A stretch of 64,000 nucleotides of DNA. Origin: Ferroacidibacillus organovorans. GTDB lineage: Bacteria; Bacillota; Bacilli; Alicyclobacillales; SLC66. Below, in pieces: positions 27,779 through 37,149 of this stretch (its first letter is position 1; each line of letters starts with the position of its first letter). Made by a program: the position numbers and the translations under genes. The stretch lies in the NCBI RefSeq assembly GCF_001642725.1, contig NZ_LSUQ01000004.1, forward strand, positions 1-64,000, written 5' to 3'. The notes under the pieces were generated by a model. That model made no database searches and was not told the origin of the DNA. It saw only the letters and a list, made by a program, of their open reading frames with translations.

Positions 27779-30014
27779 ACCGACGGAGCAAGAGATTCGC
27801 GATCAGCGGATGTATGTGAAATTTGGACTGACGGATGATGAATATGCGCGCATCTGCACGCGTCTTGGGCGTCTTCCAAACTACACGGAGACGGGCGTCT
27901 TTAGCGTCATGTGGTCAGAGCACTGCAGTTACAAAAGCTCGCGCAAGCACCTGCGCCGCTTTCCGACCCAAGGGACGCACGTCTTGCAAGGGCCAGGCGA
28001 AAACGCGGGGATCATCGACATCGGTGACAATCTCGCAGTCTCCTTTAAAATGGAGAGCCACAACCATCCAACGGCCGTCGAACCGTACCAGGGCGCGGCA
28101 ACCGGTGTCGGCGGGATCATCCGCGACGTTTTTACGATGGGCGCGCGGCCGATTGCGCTGCTCAACAGTTTGCGCTTTGGCACGCTCGATCAGGCGCGCA
28201 CGCGTTACCTGTTCTCCCACGCGGTCGAAGGGATTGCATTTTACGGCAACTGCATCGGCATCCCGACGGTGGGCGGCGAGGTGGTGTTTGACGCGCGCTA
28301 TGCAGAAAACCCGCTCGTCAACGCCATGTGCATCGGGCTCATGACGCACGATCAAATCGCGACAGGCCACGCCAGCGGTGTCGGTAACCCGGTGCTCGTC
28401 GTCGGCGCAAAGACAGGGCGTGACGGCATCCACGGTGCGACGTTTGCGTCGGCACAAGACCCGAACGAAAAAGAGCGGTCTGCCGTTCAGGTGGGCGATC
28501 CGTTTATGGAAAAACTTCTTCTTGAAGCGTGCCTCGAGCTGATCGCGACAGGGCGCGTTGTCGGGATTCAGGATATGGGTGCGGCGGGACTCACATCATC
28601 ATCCGCAGAAATGGCGAGCCGCGCAGGCAGCGGTCTGACGCTTGACGTATCGCGCGTGCCGTGCCGCGAAACGGGCATGAGCCCGTATGAGATCATGCTG
28701 TCTGAGTCGCAGGAGCGAATGCTCGTCGTCATGAAAGAGGGCGAATCGGCAATCGCCGAGGAGATCTTCGCGAAATGGGGCCTTGAGGCGACGGTGATCG
28801 GGCGCGTGACGGACGACGGATCTCTTCGCATCACCGAGGGAGAGCGTGTCGCGGCGGAACTCCCGATTGCGGCGCTGGTAGACGAGGCGCCCGTGCTCGA
28901 TCGCCCCGCAGTGCGCCCGGCGTATCTCGATCAGCTAAACGTTGCGCCTGTGCGGCTTTCGACGCAAGGCGACCTTACGGGCGATCTGCTTGCGCTCGTC
29001 GCGGAACCGACGATTGCGAGCAAGGAGTGGGTGTACCGCCAGTACGACACGATGGTGCGCACGGAGACGCTTGTTCGTCCTGGTGCGGACGCAGCGGTCA
29101 TCGGCATTCCAGATTCGCAAAAAGCGATCGCGACATCGGCGGATGGGAACGGTAAATACGTCTATCTGAATCCACGCCAAGGCGGTGCCATGGCGGTGGC
29201 TGAAGCGGCGCGAAACATCGTGTGCACAGGCGCGCGTCCACTCGCGGTGACGGATTGCCTCAATTACGGAAACCCAGAGAAGCCGGAGATTTTTTATCAA
29301 TTCCGCGAGTCAATCGACGGAATGAGCGAGGCTTGTGAAAAACTGGGTACGCCTGTGATCAGCGGCAACGTCTCGTTCTACAACGAAACCGGGGGCCAAG
29401 ACATCTACCCGACGCCGATCATCGGGATGGTCGGCCTTCTCGAACAGGCGGAGCGGCTTGTCACGAGCGCGTTCAAGCGCGGCGAAGGCGCTGTGTATCT
29501 GCTCGCGCCAAAGGGACAGGCGATTCGCGACGGTCTCGGCGGCTCGGCGTACCTTGCGATGAAGCGGCCGGACGAGGCGCTATCGTATCAGCTTCCCGCG
29601 TTTGACTTGGACGCAGAAAAGGCTGTGCAAGACGCATGCCTGGCGCTTGCCGAGGCGGGTGTGCTCGCGGCGGCGCACGACATCTCGGATGGCGGTCTCG
29701 CAGTGGCGCTCGCCGAGTCGTGCGTGCAGGGCAGTGTCGGTCTCGCGGTGGCGGTTACGATCGCCCCAGATGACGAGCAGGAGGTGTTGCTGTTTGGGGA
29801 GTCGCCAAGTCGCATCCTCGTGCAGGTTCGCGCAGGACAAGAAAAACGCCTAAAAGAGCTTGCGTCGTCGTTTCTCGTTTCCTTTCTTCCGCTTGGCGCC
29901 GTCGCGGAGACGGATCGCTTTCACATCACGCTTAACGAGAAGACAGCGATCGACGCGGAGGTTTCGGCGCTGCGCGACGCATGGCGGGGGGCGATTGCAT
30001 CGTGGATGAACTGA
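27768..30014 (+). CDS. purL: FGAM synthase large subunit PurL
   Basis: 748 aa, the short Gram-positive form. ATP-grasp-like AIRS-fold halves: [19 protein letters not shown] with the conserved His near 50, and the [22 protein letters not shown] substrate loop near 90-112. [15 protein letters not shown] is near 640. ATG 27768 is seven bases after GGAGG; ATG 27762 sits almost on it. The last 13 bases overlap purF. Confidence 0.96.
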   Translation: MRREPTEQEIRDQRMYVKFGLTDDEYARICTRLGRLPNYTETGVFSVMWSEHCSYKSSRKHLRRFPTQGTHVLQGPGENAGIIDIGDNLAVSFKMESHNHPTAVEPYQGAATGVGGIIRDVFTMGARPIALLNSLRFGTLDQARTRYLFSHAVEGIAFYGNCIGIPTVGGEVVFDARYAENPLVNAMCIGLMTHDQIATGHASGVGNPVLVVGAKTGRDGIHGATFASAQDPNEKERSAVQVGDPFMEKLLLEACLELIATGRVVGIQDMGAAGLTSSSAEMASRAGSGLTLDVSRVPCRETGMSPYEIMLSESQERMLVVMKEGESAIAEEIFAKWGLEATVIGRVTDDGSLRITEGERVAAELPIAALVDEAPVLDRPAVRPAYLDQLNVAPVRLSTQGDLTGDLLALVAEPTIASKEWVYRQYDTMVRTETLVRPGADAAVIGIPDSQKAIATSADGNGKYVYLNPRQGGAMAVAEAARNIVCTGARPLAVTDCLNYGNPEKPEIFYQFRESIDGMSEACEKLGTPVISGNVSFYNETGGQDIYPTPIIGMVGLLEQAERLVTSAFKRGEGAVYLLAPKGQAIRDGLGGSAYLAMKRPDEALSYQLPAFDLDAEKAVQDACLALAEAGVLAAAHDISDGGLAVALAESCVQGSVGLAVAVTIAPDDEQEVLLFGESPSRILVQVRAGQEKRLKELASSFLVSFLPLGAVAETDRFHITLNEKTAIDAEVSALRDAWRGAIASWMN

Positions 30015-31423
30015 TGATGGACCGCATGCACGAAGAGTGTGGCGTCTTTGGCATTTGGGGACATCCGGAAGCGGCGCAACTGACGTATTACGGGCTTTAC
30101 GCACTGCAGCATCGCGGGCAGGAGAGTGCGGGGATCGCGAGCATTGACGAGATGACGATGCACAACCATCGCGGCATGGGGCTTGTCACAGAGGTGTTTG
30201 GCGGTGATCGCCTGAAGGATCTGCGCGGTCACGCGGCGGTCGGTCACGTGCGCTACTCGACGACTGGAGACAGTCGGTTGGCAAACGCCCAACCGCTCGT
30301 CTTTTCTTACCATCAAGGGAACATGGCGCTGGCGCACAATGGGAACCTGGTGAACGCGATGACCATTCGCGACAGGCTTGAGCGGCAGGGTAGCATCTTT
30401 CAGTCGACAAGCGATACCGAAGTGGTTGCGCATCTGATCGCGCGCGGCGGCTATCCGAGCGTGATTGAGAATGTGCGCGACAGCATGGCGATGATCAAGG
30501 GTGGATACGCGTTTGTCATCCTGGTCGATGACGCGCTGATCGCGATGCGCGACCCGCAGGGCTTGCGCCCGATGGCCTTGGGGCGCCTTGGGGACGCCTA
30601 TGTGGTGGCGTCGGAGACGTGCGCGTTTGACACGGTGGGCGCCACCTTTTTACGCGATGTGGAGCCGGGCGAGATGATTATGATCACGTCTGAGGGGCTT
30701 CACACGGAACGGTTTGCGGACGCCTCGCGAAAAGCGCTGTGCACGTTTGAATACATCTACTTTGCGCGTCCAGATAGTGACATCGACGGCTATAACGTTC
30801 ACATGGTGCGCAAGCACCTTGGCAAAATCCTCGCGCGCGAGGCGCCGATTGAGGCGGATGTCGTCATTGGGGTGCCAGACAGTTCCATCTCAGCGGCGAT
30901 CGGTTATGCGGAAGAGTCGCGGATCCCGTATGAGATTGGGCTTATCAAAAACAAATACAGTGGGCGCACATTTATTCAACCGTCTCAGGAGTTACGCAAT
31001 CTCGGCGTACGCCTGAAGCTGAGCGCGGTGCGCAAGATCGTGGATCAAAAGCGCGTGGTGATGGTGGATGACTCGCTGGTGCGCGGAACGACGAGCGCAA
31101 GACTTGTCACACTGCTGCGCGAGGCGGGCGCGACGGAGGTTCACGTGCGCATCTCATCGCCCCCGGTAAAACACTCGTGCTTTTACGGAATCGACACGTC
31201 GGCGCGCGAGGAACTGATTGCCGCGCAAAAATCGGTCGATGAAATCCGCGATTTTATTGGGGCGGACAGCCTCTCGTTCATGACGGAAGACGCGATGCTC
31301 ACGGCGTTTGGCGTGGAGCGCGGGAAGCCGCACGGGTTTTGCAACGCGTGTTTCACGGGTCTCTACCCGACGGAAGTGTACCAGACGAACAAGCGTGCTT
31401 TGGAAAGGCAGGTTAAAGTGTGA
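30002..31423 (+). CDS. purF: Amidophosphoribosyltransferase PurF (iron-sulfur type, with propeptide)
   Basis: First committed purine step: PRPP + glutamine to phosphoribosylamine. 473 aa from GTG 30002, preceded by GGGGGG. A 12-residue propeptide ends in EE directly before Cys13 of [11 protein letters not shown], as in Bacillus subtilis PurF, where the Cys becomes the N-terminal nucleophile. The PRPP loop [13 protein letters not shown] is near 346. Cysteines suited to the 4Fe-4S cluster of the Bacillus enzyme are present ([30 protein letters not shown]). An in-frame ATG at 29981 is less likely. Confidence 0.95.
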   Translation: MDELMMDRMHEECGVFGIWGHPEAAQLTYYGLYALQHRGQESAGIASIDEMTMHNHRGMGLVTEVFGGDRLKDLRGHAAVGHVRYSTTGDSRLANAQPLVFSYHQGNMALAHNGNLVNAMTIRDRLERQGSIFQSTSDTEVVAHLIARGGYPSVIENVRDSMAMIKGGYAFVILVDDALIAMRDPQGLRPMALGRLGDAYVVASETCAFDTVGATFLRDVEPGEMIMITSEGLHTERFADASRKALCTFEYIYFARPDSDIDGYNVHMVRKHLGKILAREAPIEADVVIGVPDSSISAAIGYAEESRIPYEIGLIKNKYSGRTFIQPSQELRNLGVRLKLSAVRKIVDQKRVVMVDDSLVRGTTSARLVTLLREAGATEVHVRISSPPVKHSCFYGIDTSAREELIAAQKSVDEIRDFIGADSLSFMTEDAMLTAFGVERGKPHGFCNACFTGLYPTEVYQTNKRALERQVKV

Positions 31424-32487
31424 CCGAACAAAAGGGGGATGCGTTTGCGACGCGCGATTTGTACCGCGAAGCGGGCGTGGACATCGACGCGGGAAATGAA
31501 CTGGTAAGACGCATCAAGCAGCACACGGAGCGCACGCGCAGGCCGGAAGTGTTATCCGGGATCGGCGGCTTTGGTGCGGGGTTCTTGCTTAAGGCGGGCC
31601 AGTATGAGGAGCCTGTGCTCGTTTCGGGAACGGATGGCGTGGGAACGAAGCTGAAGCTCGCGTTTGAGACAGGGCGGCACGACACGATCGGGATTGACGC
31701 GGTGGCGATGTGTGTCAACGACATTTTGGCGATGGGTGCAGAACCGCTGTTTTTTCTCGACTACTTTGCGACAGGTAAGCTTTTGCCCGACGTGGCGGAG
31801 CAAGTGGTGGCGGGGATTGCGACAGGTTGTGAGCAGGCAGGCGCGGCGCTGATCGGCGGTGAGACGGCGGAGATGCCAGGGATGTACGGCGAGGGTGAGT
31901 ACGACCTGGCCGGTTTCACGGTAGGTGTCGTTGAGCGCGCGCGGGTTGTTGACGGGCGTCGTATTCGACCGGGGGATGTCCTGATCGGACTCGCGTCTTC
32001 GGGGCTTCACTCAAACGGTTATTCGCTTGCGCGGATGCTTGTGCGCGAGGCGAATGTGTCACTTCAGAGCACGCCACAACCGCTCACAGTGCCACTCGCC
32101 GACGCGCTGCTTGAGCCGACGCGCATCTACGTTTCAGCGATAAAGAAACTCGCACAGCGCGTGGAAATTCTTGGCATGGCGCACATCACGGGTGGGGGAC
32201 TGCTTGAGAATGTGCCGCGCACGATCCCGGAGCCGTTTGGCTGTGTGATCGATGTCTCTGCGTTTCCCGTCCCATCCGTCATCGAATACTTAATGAGCTT
32301 GCGTGAAATCGATGTGCAAACGCGCTATCGCACGTGGAACATGGGAATCGGTTTTGTGGTCATCGTGACAAACGCGGAGCTTGACGATGCGCTTGAGACG
32401 CTCGCGGCATGCGGTGAGACGGCCTACGTGATCGGCAGTGTGGAGGCTGGATTCTCAGGTGTGCGGCTTGAGGGCTTGATGGAATGA
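31420..32487 (+). CDS. purM: AIR synthetase PurM
   Basis: Phosphoribosylformylglycinamidine cyclo-ligase, 355 aa. The SGIGGFGAGF, LVSGTDGVGTKLKLA and GETAEMPGMYGEGEYDLAGF segments are diagnostic. HITGGGLLENVPR is near 240. GTG at 31420 overlaps the purF stop (GTGA). The stop overlaps purN by ATGA. Confidence 0.96.
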   Translation: MTEQKGDAFATRDLYREAGVDIDAGNELVRRIKQHTERTRRPEVLSGIGGFGAGFLLKAGQYEEPVLVSGTDGVGTKLKLAFETGRHDTIGIDAVAMCVNDILAMGAEPLFFLDYFATGKLLPDVAEQVVAGIATGCEQAGAALIGGETAEMPGMYGEGEYDLAGFTVGVVERARVVDGRRIRPGDVLIGLASSGLHSNGYSLARMLVREANVSLQSTPQPLTVPLADALLEPTRIYVSAIKKLAQRVEILGMAHITGGGLLENVPRTIPEPFGCVIDVSAFPVPSVIEYLMSLREIDVQTRYRTWNMGIGFVVIVTNAELDDALETLAACGETAYVIGSVEAGFSGVRLEGLME

Positions 32488-33083
32488 GTGACGCGCGACG
32501 TGAGCGGACCCTAATCGCTGTGTTTGCGTCAGGGTGTGGATCGAATTTTGCGCAACTCGCGGACGCGGCGCAGCGCGGCGCGCTCGGGGGTGCCGAGGTG
32601 GCGCTTCTCGTCAGTGACAAACCGTCTTGCGGCGCTGTGACCATTGCTAAAGAACGGGGCATTCCGGTCTTTGCACAGACGCATCAAGCGGCAGGGGGAC
32701 GCGACGCGTTTGAGTTAGCGGCGCGCCGATTGCTGAGCGAGCGCTCGGTCTCACTTGCTGTGCTCGCCGGATACATGCGCATCGTTGGGCAGACACTGCT
32801 TGACAGCGTTCCGCTGATCAATCTTCACCCGTCGTATCTACCGGCGCACAAGGGGCTCGACGCGATTGGACAAGCGCTTAGTGACGGCTCGCAGTATACG
32901 GGCGTCACAGTGCACCGCGTCGATGCAACGCTTGATGGCGGGGAGATTCTGCGGCAGGTGCGTATCCCAATTTTTGCAGGGGATGACCGCGCGACATTGC
33001 AGGCGCGCATACAGCAGGTGGAGCACTGGTTACTCCCAGCTGTCGTGCGCGATCTGGTCTTATCAGAGTTTATCGATCGATAA
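32484..33083 (+). CDS. purN: Glycinamide ribonucleotide formyltransferase PurN
   Basis: 10-formyl-THF-dependent formyl transfer to GAR. 199 aa. N-terminal AVFASGCGSNFAQL; catalytic region NLHPSYLPAHKGLDAI near 112-127; THRVDATLDGGEI-type loop (VHRVDATLDGG) carrying the conserved Asp. Overlaps purM by four bases and is followed by purH after 13 bases. Confidence 0.95.
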   Translation: MSDARRERTLIAVFASGCGSNFAQLADAAQRGALGGAEVALLVSDKPSCGAVTIAKERGIPVFAQTHQAAGGRDAFELAARRLLSERSVSLAVLAGYMRIVGQTLLDSVPLINLHPSYLPAHKGLDAIGQALSDGSQYTGVTVHRVDATLDGGEILRQVRIPIFAGDDRATLQARIQQVEHWLLPAVVRDLVLSEFIDR

Positions 33084-33096
33084 AGGAGCATTCACG

Positions 33097-34629
33097 ATGA
33101 GTCGGGCACTGATTAGCGTATCAGATAAGGAAGGAATCATCCCGTTGGCACAGGCGTTTGTCGCACGCGGCGTCGAGGTTGTCTCGACGGGCGGCACGTA
33201 TCGCACGCTGACGGCGGCAGGCGTACCTGTCACCGAAGTGGCGGAAGTGACTGCGTTTCCAGAGATGATGGATGGGCGCGTCAAGACGCTTCACCCGATG
33301 ATTCACGGGGGACTTCTCGCGCTGCGCGATGAACCAAGCCACATGGAGGCGGCGCGCGAACATCAAATTGGCATGATTGACTATGTGATCGTAAACCTTT
33401 ATCCATTTGCAAAGACGATTGAGAATCCAAATGTTCACCTGGCAGAAGCGGTTGAGCAGATCGATATCGGGGGTCCGAGCATGTTGCGCGCGGCGGCGAA
33501 AAATTACCGCTTTGTCGTCACCGTGGTCGATCCGGCCGACTACGGCCTATTGATTGAGCGACTTGCGACTGACGCTGTGTTCGCGGAAGAAGAGCGCTTC
33601 GCACTGGCCGCTAAAGTCTTTCGCCACACGGCGGCGTATGACGCGCGCATCGCGCAATACCTGACGGAAAAGGCGGGCGTCTCGAACCCGGAATCGGTTA
33701 CGTTTTCGTATGAATTGCAACAGCCACTGCGCTATGGTGAAAATCCACACCAACAGGCAGCGTTTTATCGCGCGTCGGGCGTGCTGGCAGGATCGCTTGC
33801 GAGCGCAAAGCAACGGCAAGGGAAGGAACTCTCCTTTAACAACATTCAGGATGCGGGCGCGGCGCTCGATCTATTAACAGAGTTTGACCAACCGACGGTG
33901 GTCGCCGTTAAGCACATGAATCCGTGTGGCGTCGGGACGGGAGTCACGGCGGCTGAAGCGTTCGCGCGCGCGTACGAGGCGGACCCTGTGTCCATTTTCG
34001 GAGGAATCGTCGCCTGCAACCGCGAGGTGGACGAGGCGACGGCGAGCCAACTCGTGGAGTTGTTTTTGGAGATTGTGATTGCGCCGACGTTCACGAGCGG
34101 AGCGCTTGAGATTCTCGCGAAGAAAAAGAATGTCCGTGTCCTTGAACTGGATATGGCGGAGCGCAAGAATGAGGGCGTCGATCTGCGCGCGGTGTATGGC
34201 GGGCTACTTGTGCAGGATCGCGATGCGCGTGCGCTGACAGATGCGGATTTGCGTGTCGTGACCGCACGGCAACCGAGTGAAGAAGAGTGGGCTGACTTGC
34301 TTTTTGCGTGGAAGATCGTGAAGCACGTCAAGAGCAACGCAATCGTTCTTGCCAAGGACGCGCAGACGGTCGGCGTCGGTGCGGGACAGATGAACCGTGT
34401 GGGTGCGGCGCGCATCGCGATCGAACAGGCAGGGGAGCGCGCAGTTGGCGCGGTGCTGGCGTCAGACGCCTTTTTCCCGATGCCAGATACGGTGGAAGTG
34501 GCGGCACGCGCTGGCGTGCGCGCGATTATTCAACCAGGTGGCTCGATCAAAGATCAAGCGAGTATCGATCTCGCGAATGAGCGCGGCATCGCCATGGTGT
34601 TCACGGGAATTCGCCATTTTCGTCACTGA
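33097..34629 (+). CDS. purH: Bifunctional AICAR transformylase / IMP cyclohydrolase PurH
   Basis: Last two steps to IMP. 510 aa. N-terminal MGS-like cyclohydrolase domain (STGGTYRTLTAAG, GRVKTLHPMIHGGLLA). The transformylase domain has LRYGENPHQQAAFYR and the catalytic KHMNPCG near 270-276. The ATG at 33097 has AAGGAG upstream; the frame is open further upstream over purN, but without meaning. A terminator-like hairpin follows. Confidence 0.97.
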   Translation: MSRALISVSDKEGIIPLAQAFVARGVEVVSTGGTYRTLTAAGVPVTEVAEVTAFPEMMDGRVKTLHPMIHGGLLALRDEPSHMEAAREHQIGMIDYVIVNLYPFAKTIENPNVHLAEAVEQIDIGGPSMLRAAAKNYRFVVTVVDPADYGLLIERLATDAVFAEEERFALAAKVFRHTAAYDARIAQYLTEKAGVSNPESVTFSYELQQPLRYGENPHQQAAFYRASGVLAGSLASAKQRQGKELSFNNIQDAGAALDLLTEFDQPTVVAVKHMNPCGVGTGVTAAEAFARAYEADPVSIFGGIVACNREVDEATASQLVELFLEIVIAPTFTSGALEILAKKKNVRVLELDMAERKNEGVDLRAVYGGLLVQDRDARALTDADLRVVTARQPSEEEWADLLFAWKIVKHVKSNAIVLAKDAQTVGVGAGQMNRVGAARIAIEQAGERAVGAVLASDAFFPMPDTVEVAARAGVRAIIQPGGSIKDQASIDLANERGIAMVFTGIRHFRH

Positions 34630-34642
34630 GTATAGCAACATG

Positions 34643-34676
34643 GCTCGAATCGGGGCTTCCCGGTTCGGGCTTTTTT
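34643..34676 (+). terminator. Terminator-like hairpin between purH and purD
   Basis: GCTCGAATCGGG (34643-34654) pairs with CCCGGTTCGGGC (34659-34670), 12 bp with wobbles and a 4-base loop, then six T. It would reduce read-through into purD. Confidence 0.8.
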
Positions 34677-34700
34677 CGATGAATGAGGGGGACAACGAGA

Positions 34701-36005
34701 ATGAAGGTATTGGTTATCGGGAGTGGCGGGCGCGAACACGCAATCGTCCGCAAAATTGCGCGGGATCGCGGTGTACAAAAGCAAAGTGGGCGTGCGGGGA
34801 CAGATGCTGATTCGACGCTCACGCTCTACGCCATGCCTGGCAATCCGGGAATTGCAGAGTATGCGACGTGTGTGCCGATCGCAGTTGAGGATGTAGCGGC
34901 GATTGTCGCATGGGTTGTTCAAAACGCGGTGGATTTCACGATCGTCGGCCCTGAGGTTCCGCTTGCGCTTGGGCTTGCTGATCGCCTGCGCGCGCTCGGG
35001 CATCGGGTGTTTGGTCCGGGTCAGGCAGGCGCGCAACTTGAGAGCAGCAAAGCGTACGCAAAAGGAATCATGGAGCGAGCGGGCATCCCTACGCCGCGCT
35101 ATCATGTGGTCACATCCTATGAAGAGGGGATGGCGGTGCTTGCGCGCGAGGGTGCGCCGATTGTTGTCAAGGCGGATGGTCTTGCGGCGGGCAAAGGCGT
35201 CACCGTGGCGCAAACAGAAGATGAAGCAGAGCGGGCGCTTCACGCCGCGTTTCAGGAGCGCGCGTTTGGCGATGCTGGGGGCACAGTGGTGCTTGAGCAG
35301 TTCTTGGACGGCGTTGAAGTGTCTGCGCTCGCCTTCATGGATGAGCGCGGGTATCGCGCGATGCCGCTGATTCAGGATCACAAGGCAGTGGATGACGGAG
35401 ATCGCGGACCGAACACAGGCGGCATGGGAACGGTCTCTCCCGTTTCCATCGCAAGCGCCGCGTTGTCGACGGCGATTGAGGAAGAGATTTTTACAAAAAT
35501 CCATAAACAGCTTGTGGCAGAAGGCATTCCGTATCAAGGGGTGCTGTTCGCGGGCTTGATGGTGGTCGATCAGACGCCGTATGTGATCGAGTTTAACGCG
35601 CGTTTCGGAGATCCAGAAACGCAAGTGGCGCTGGAGCTTTTGCAGGATGATCTCTTGTCCGTGTTGGAGGCTGTCACAAAAAACAGTGTGGCAGAGCATC
35701 CGCTGCACTTTGCAAATGACGCGGTGGTGTGTGTGGTCGCGACCGCGCAAGGGTATCCAGGGACGTACCGCAAGGGAGATTTGATCGAGGGACTTAACGA
35801 TGTGGAGTCGGCAGGCGCGTATGTGCTCCACGCGGGAACGGCACTTGCTGGCGATGGCTCTGTGCGGACAAACGGCGGACGCGTCCTCAATGTCGTCGGG
35901 CGCGGAGTGTCTCTGCATGATGCGCGCGTGATCGCTTATGGCGGCATGGAGCGCATTTCTTTTCCCGGCAAGCATGTGCGCACGGACTTGGGCTTGCGTC
36001 GGTGA
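34701..36005 (+). CDS. purD: Phosphoribosylamine-glycine ligase PurD
   Basis: ATP-grasp enzyme joining phosphoribosylamine and glycine. 434 aa. Start MKVLVIGSGGREHAI; ATP-grasp loop KADGLAAGKGVTVA near 158-171; GPNTGGMGTVSPV; FNARFGDPETQVALE near 293-307. Relative to Bacillus PurD there are about 15 extra residues after residue 20 (rich in Gly, Gln, Thr and Asp) before APGN-like AMPGNPG. ATG 34701 has GAGGGGG at the right distance. It is separated from purH by a terminator. A hairpin at 36012-36033 follows, without a U-tract. Confidence 0.95.
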   Translation: MKVLVIGSGGREHAIVRKIARDRGVQKQSGRAGTDADSTLTLYAMPGNPGIAEYATCVPIAVEDVAAIVAWVVQNAVDFTIVGPEVPLALGLADRLRALGHRVFGPGQAGAQLESSKAYAKGIMERAGIPTPRYHVVTSYEEGMAVLAREGAPIVVKADGLAAGKGVTVAQTEDEAERALHAAFQERAFGDAGGTVVLEQFLDGVEVSALAFMDERGYRAMPLIQDHKAVDDGDRGPNTGGMGTVSPVSIASAALSTAIEEEIFTKIHKQLVAEGIPYQGVLFAGLMVVDQTPYVIEFNARFGDPETQVALELLQDDLLSVLEAVTKNSVAEHPLHFANDAVVCVVATAQGYPGTYRKGDLIEGLNDVESAGAYVLHAGTALAGDGSVRTNGGRVLNVVGRGVSLHDARVIAYGGMERISFPGKHVRTDLGLRR

Positions 36006-36081
36006 TGGAATCGTAGTGTGTGGACATACTACGGATGAATCGTACAGGAGCGTTTGGTGTGCGGTTTAAAGGGGTTATGCG

Positions 36082-36645
36082 ATGCAGTCGATCGTTGTTC
36101 ACGCGAGCATGTCAGGGCACACGGAGACGCTTGCAAACGCGATTGCGCAAGGCGCGCATGTGGCAGGGGCGCAGGTCGCCATGCTCTCAGCCGATCAGTG
36201 CGGACCTGACCATCTCGCATCGGCGGATGCGATCTTTTGGGGAACTTCCAGTTATTTTGGCGGTCCCAATCCGAAGATGGTTCACCTGTTTGAGCGACTC
36301 GGCGGGGTTTGGATGGCGGGCGGTCTACAGGGAAAAGTGGGTGGTGTCTTTGCGACGACATCCACGATGCACGGCGGTCTTGAGACGGTGCTGCACACCT
36401 TGATCGACGCGATGATGCACCACGGCATGATCATCGTCCCAAATACGGGGGCATTCACGCCAGAGCGTATCCGCTTCGGGTGTCCATATGGCGCGGCAGC
36501 GGTGGTGGAGACGGCGTTTGACATGGAGATGGCTATGGGGCAACCGACGCCCGGTGAGATGCAACTCGCGTATGAGTACGGGCAGTGTGTTGTTTCGGTT
36601 GCCTCGCGATTGCGCAGTGCGCAACCGCCGTACATGGCGCGCTGA
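36082..36645 (+). CDS. Flavodoxin/WrbA-like flavoprotein
   Basis: 187 aa. N-terminal phosphate-binding loop of flavodoxin type (VVHASMSGHTETLANAIAQG, residues 5-24). The isoalloxazine loop region is FWGTSSYFGGPNPKM near 52-66, and FATTSTMHGGLETVL near 90-104 is like WrbA NAD(P)H:quinone reductases. Probably a two-electron quinone reductase or electron carrier in the cytoplasm; the substrate is unknown. Confidence 0.85.
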   Translation: MQSIVVHASMSGHTETLANAIAQGAHVAGAQVAMLSADQCGPDHLASADAIFWGTSSYFGGPNPKMVHLFERLGGVWMAGGLQGKVGGVFATTSTMHGGLETVLHTLIDAMMHHGMIIVPNTGAFTPERIRFGCPYGAAAVVETAFDMEMAMGQPTPGEMQLAYEYGQCVVSVASRLRSAQPPYMAR

Positions 36646-36738
36646 TCGCTTGCGATGTAGCTCGGAATGTAGCGTAGCGTGGGGAATTTTTGCCGCGTGG
36701 CGGATTGCGTAACCGATGAACCATGAGGAGGCGATGGG

Positions 36739-36930
36739 GTGGATCACAAGACAGATCACAAAGCGGATGAACCATCCACCATGCATTTATCCATTCTCGC
36801 GTCAAAGTCGCAGGCGCAAGGTATCCCTGAAGATGAACTTGTAGAGAAAGAGCGTGAGACTTTTCGCGATGCGGGAAGCCGCGAGGTTTTGAAAACGCGT
36901 GACGCGCAAGAGATCGTGCGTCACGTCTAA
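36739..36930 (+). CDS. Small hydrophilic hypothetical protein
   Basis: 63 aa from GTG 36739, with a good GAGGAGG six bases upstream, which is the main reason to call it. Very charged (many Asp, Glu, Lys, Arg and His), no Cys, no membrane segment, not recognised. It follows the flavodoxin-like gene by 93 bases and ends in an inverted repeat with a trailing T-run. Confidence 0.45.
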   Translation: MDHKTDHKADEPSTMHLSILASKSQAQGIPEDELVEKERETFRDAGSREVLKTRDAQEIVRHV

Positions 36931-36937
36931 GCTTTTT
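36898..36937 (+). terminator. Possible terminator at the end of the small ORF
   Basis: CGTGACGC (36898-36905) and GCGTCACG (36918-36925) are a perfect 8-bp repeat. TTTTT comes only seven bases later, so termination is uncertain. The stem overlaps the stop-proximal codons. Confidence 0.4.
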
Positions 36938-37100
36938 GACACTGCGAGAAGCGTGTGCGTCGTACCGATGAAAATCGGCGGCGTGCACGTTTTTTTCGTA
37001 TCTAGATAAGGATTCTCCAATGTTGCATCGACAAGATGAGGTGCGTGTTGGATGCTTAAAGATAGGGAATTTACACGTTTGTCATATTTCCCTTTATCTC

Positions 37101-37129
37101 TTTTCACGATTGAAAAGAGTATGTATAAT
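37101..37129 (+). promoter_or_regulatory. Promoter of the Rpn-type nuclease gene
   Basis: TTTTCA (4/6), a 17-base spacer and a perfect TATAAT at 37124-37129, 20 bases before the start codon. Confidence 0.5.
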
Positions 37130-37149
37130 GACGATAGGAACGGTGATAC

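Noticed and set aside
32866-33096. Longer N-terminus for PurH reaching back over purN
   Set aside because: The upstream codons overlap purN out of frame and are not PurH-like. ATG 33097 with AAGGAG fits the family start.
34623-35975. 450-codon minus-strand frame over purD
   Set aside because: Exact antisense of purD, Arg/His-rich, no family resemblance and no ribosome site.
36012-36033. Terminator after purD
   Set aside because: The hairpin CGTAGTGTG/CATACTACG is real, but no U-tract follows, so it was not listed as a terminator.
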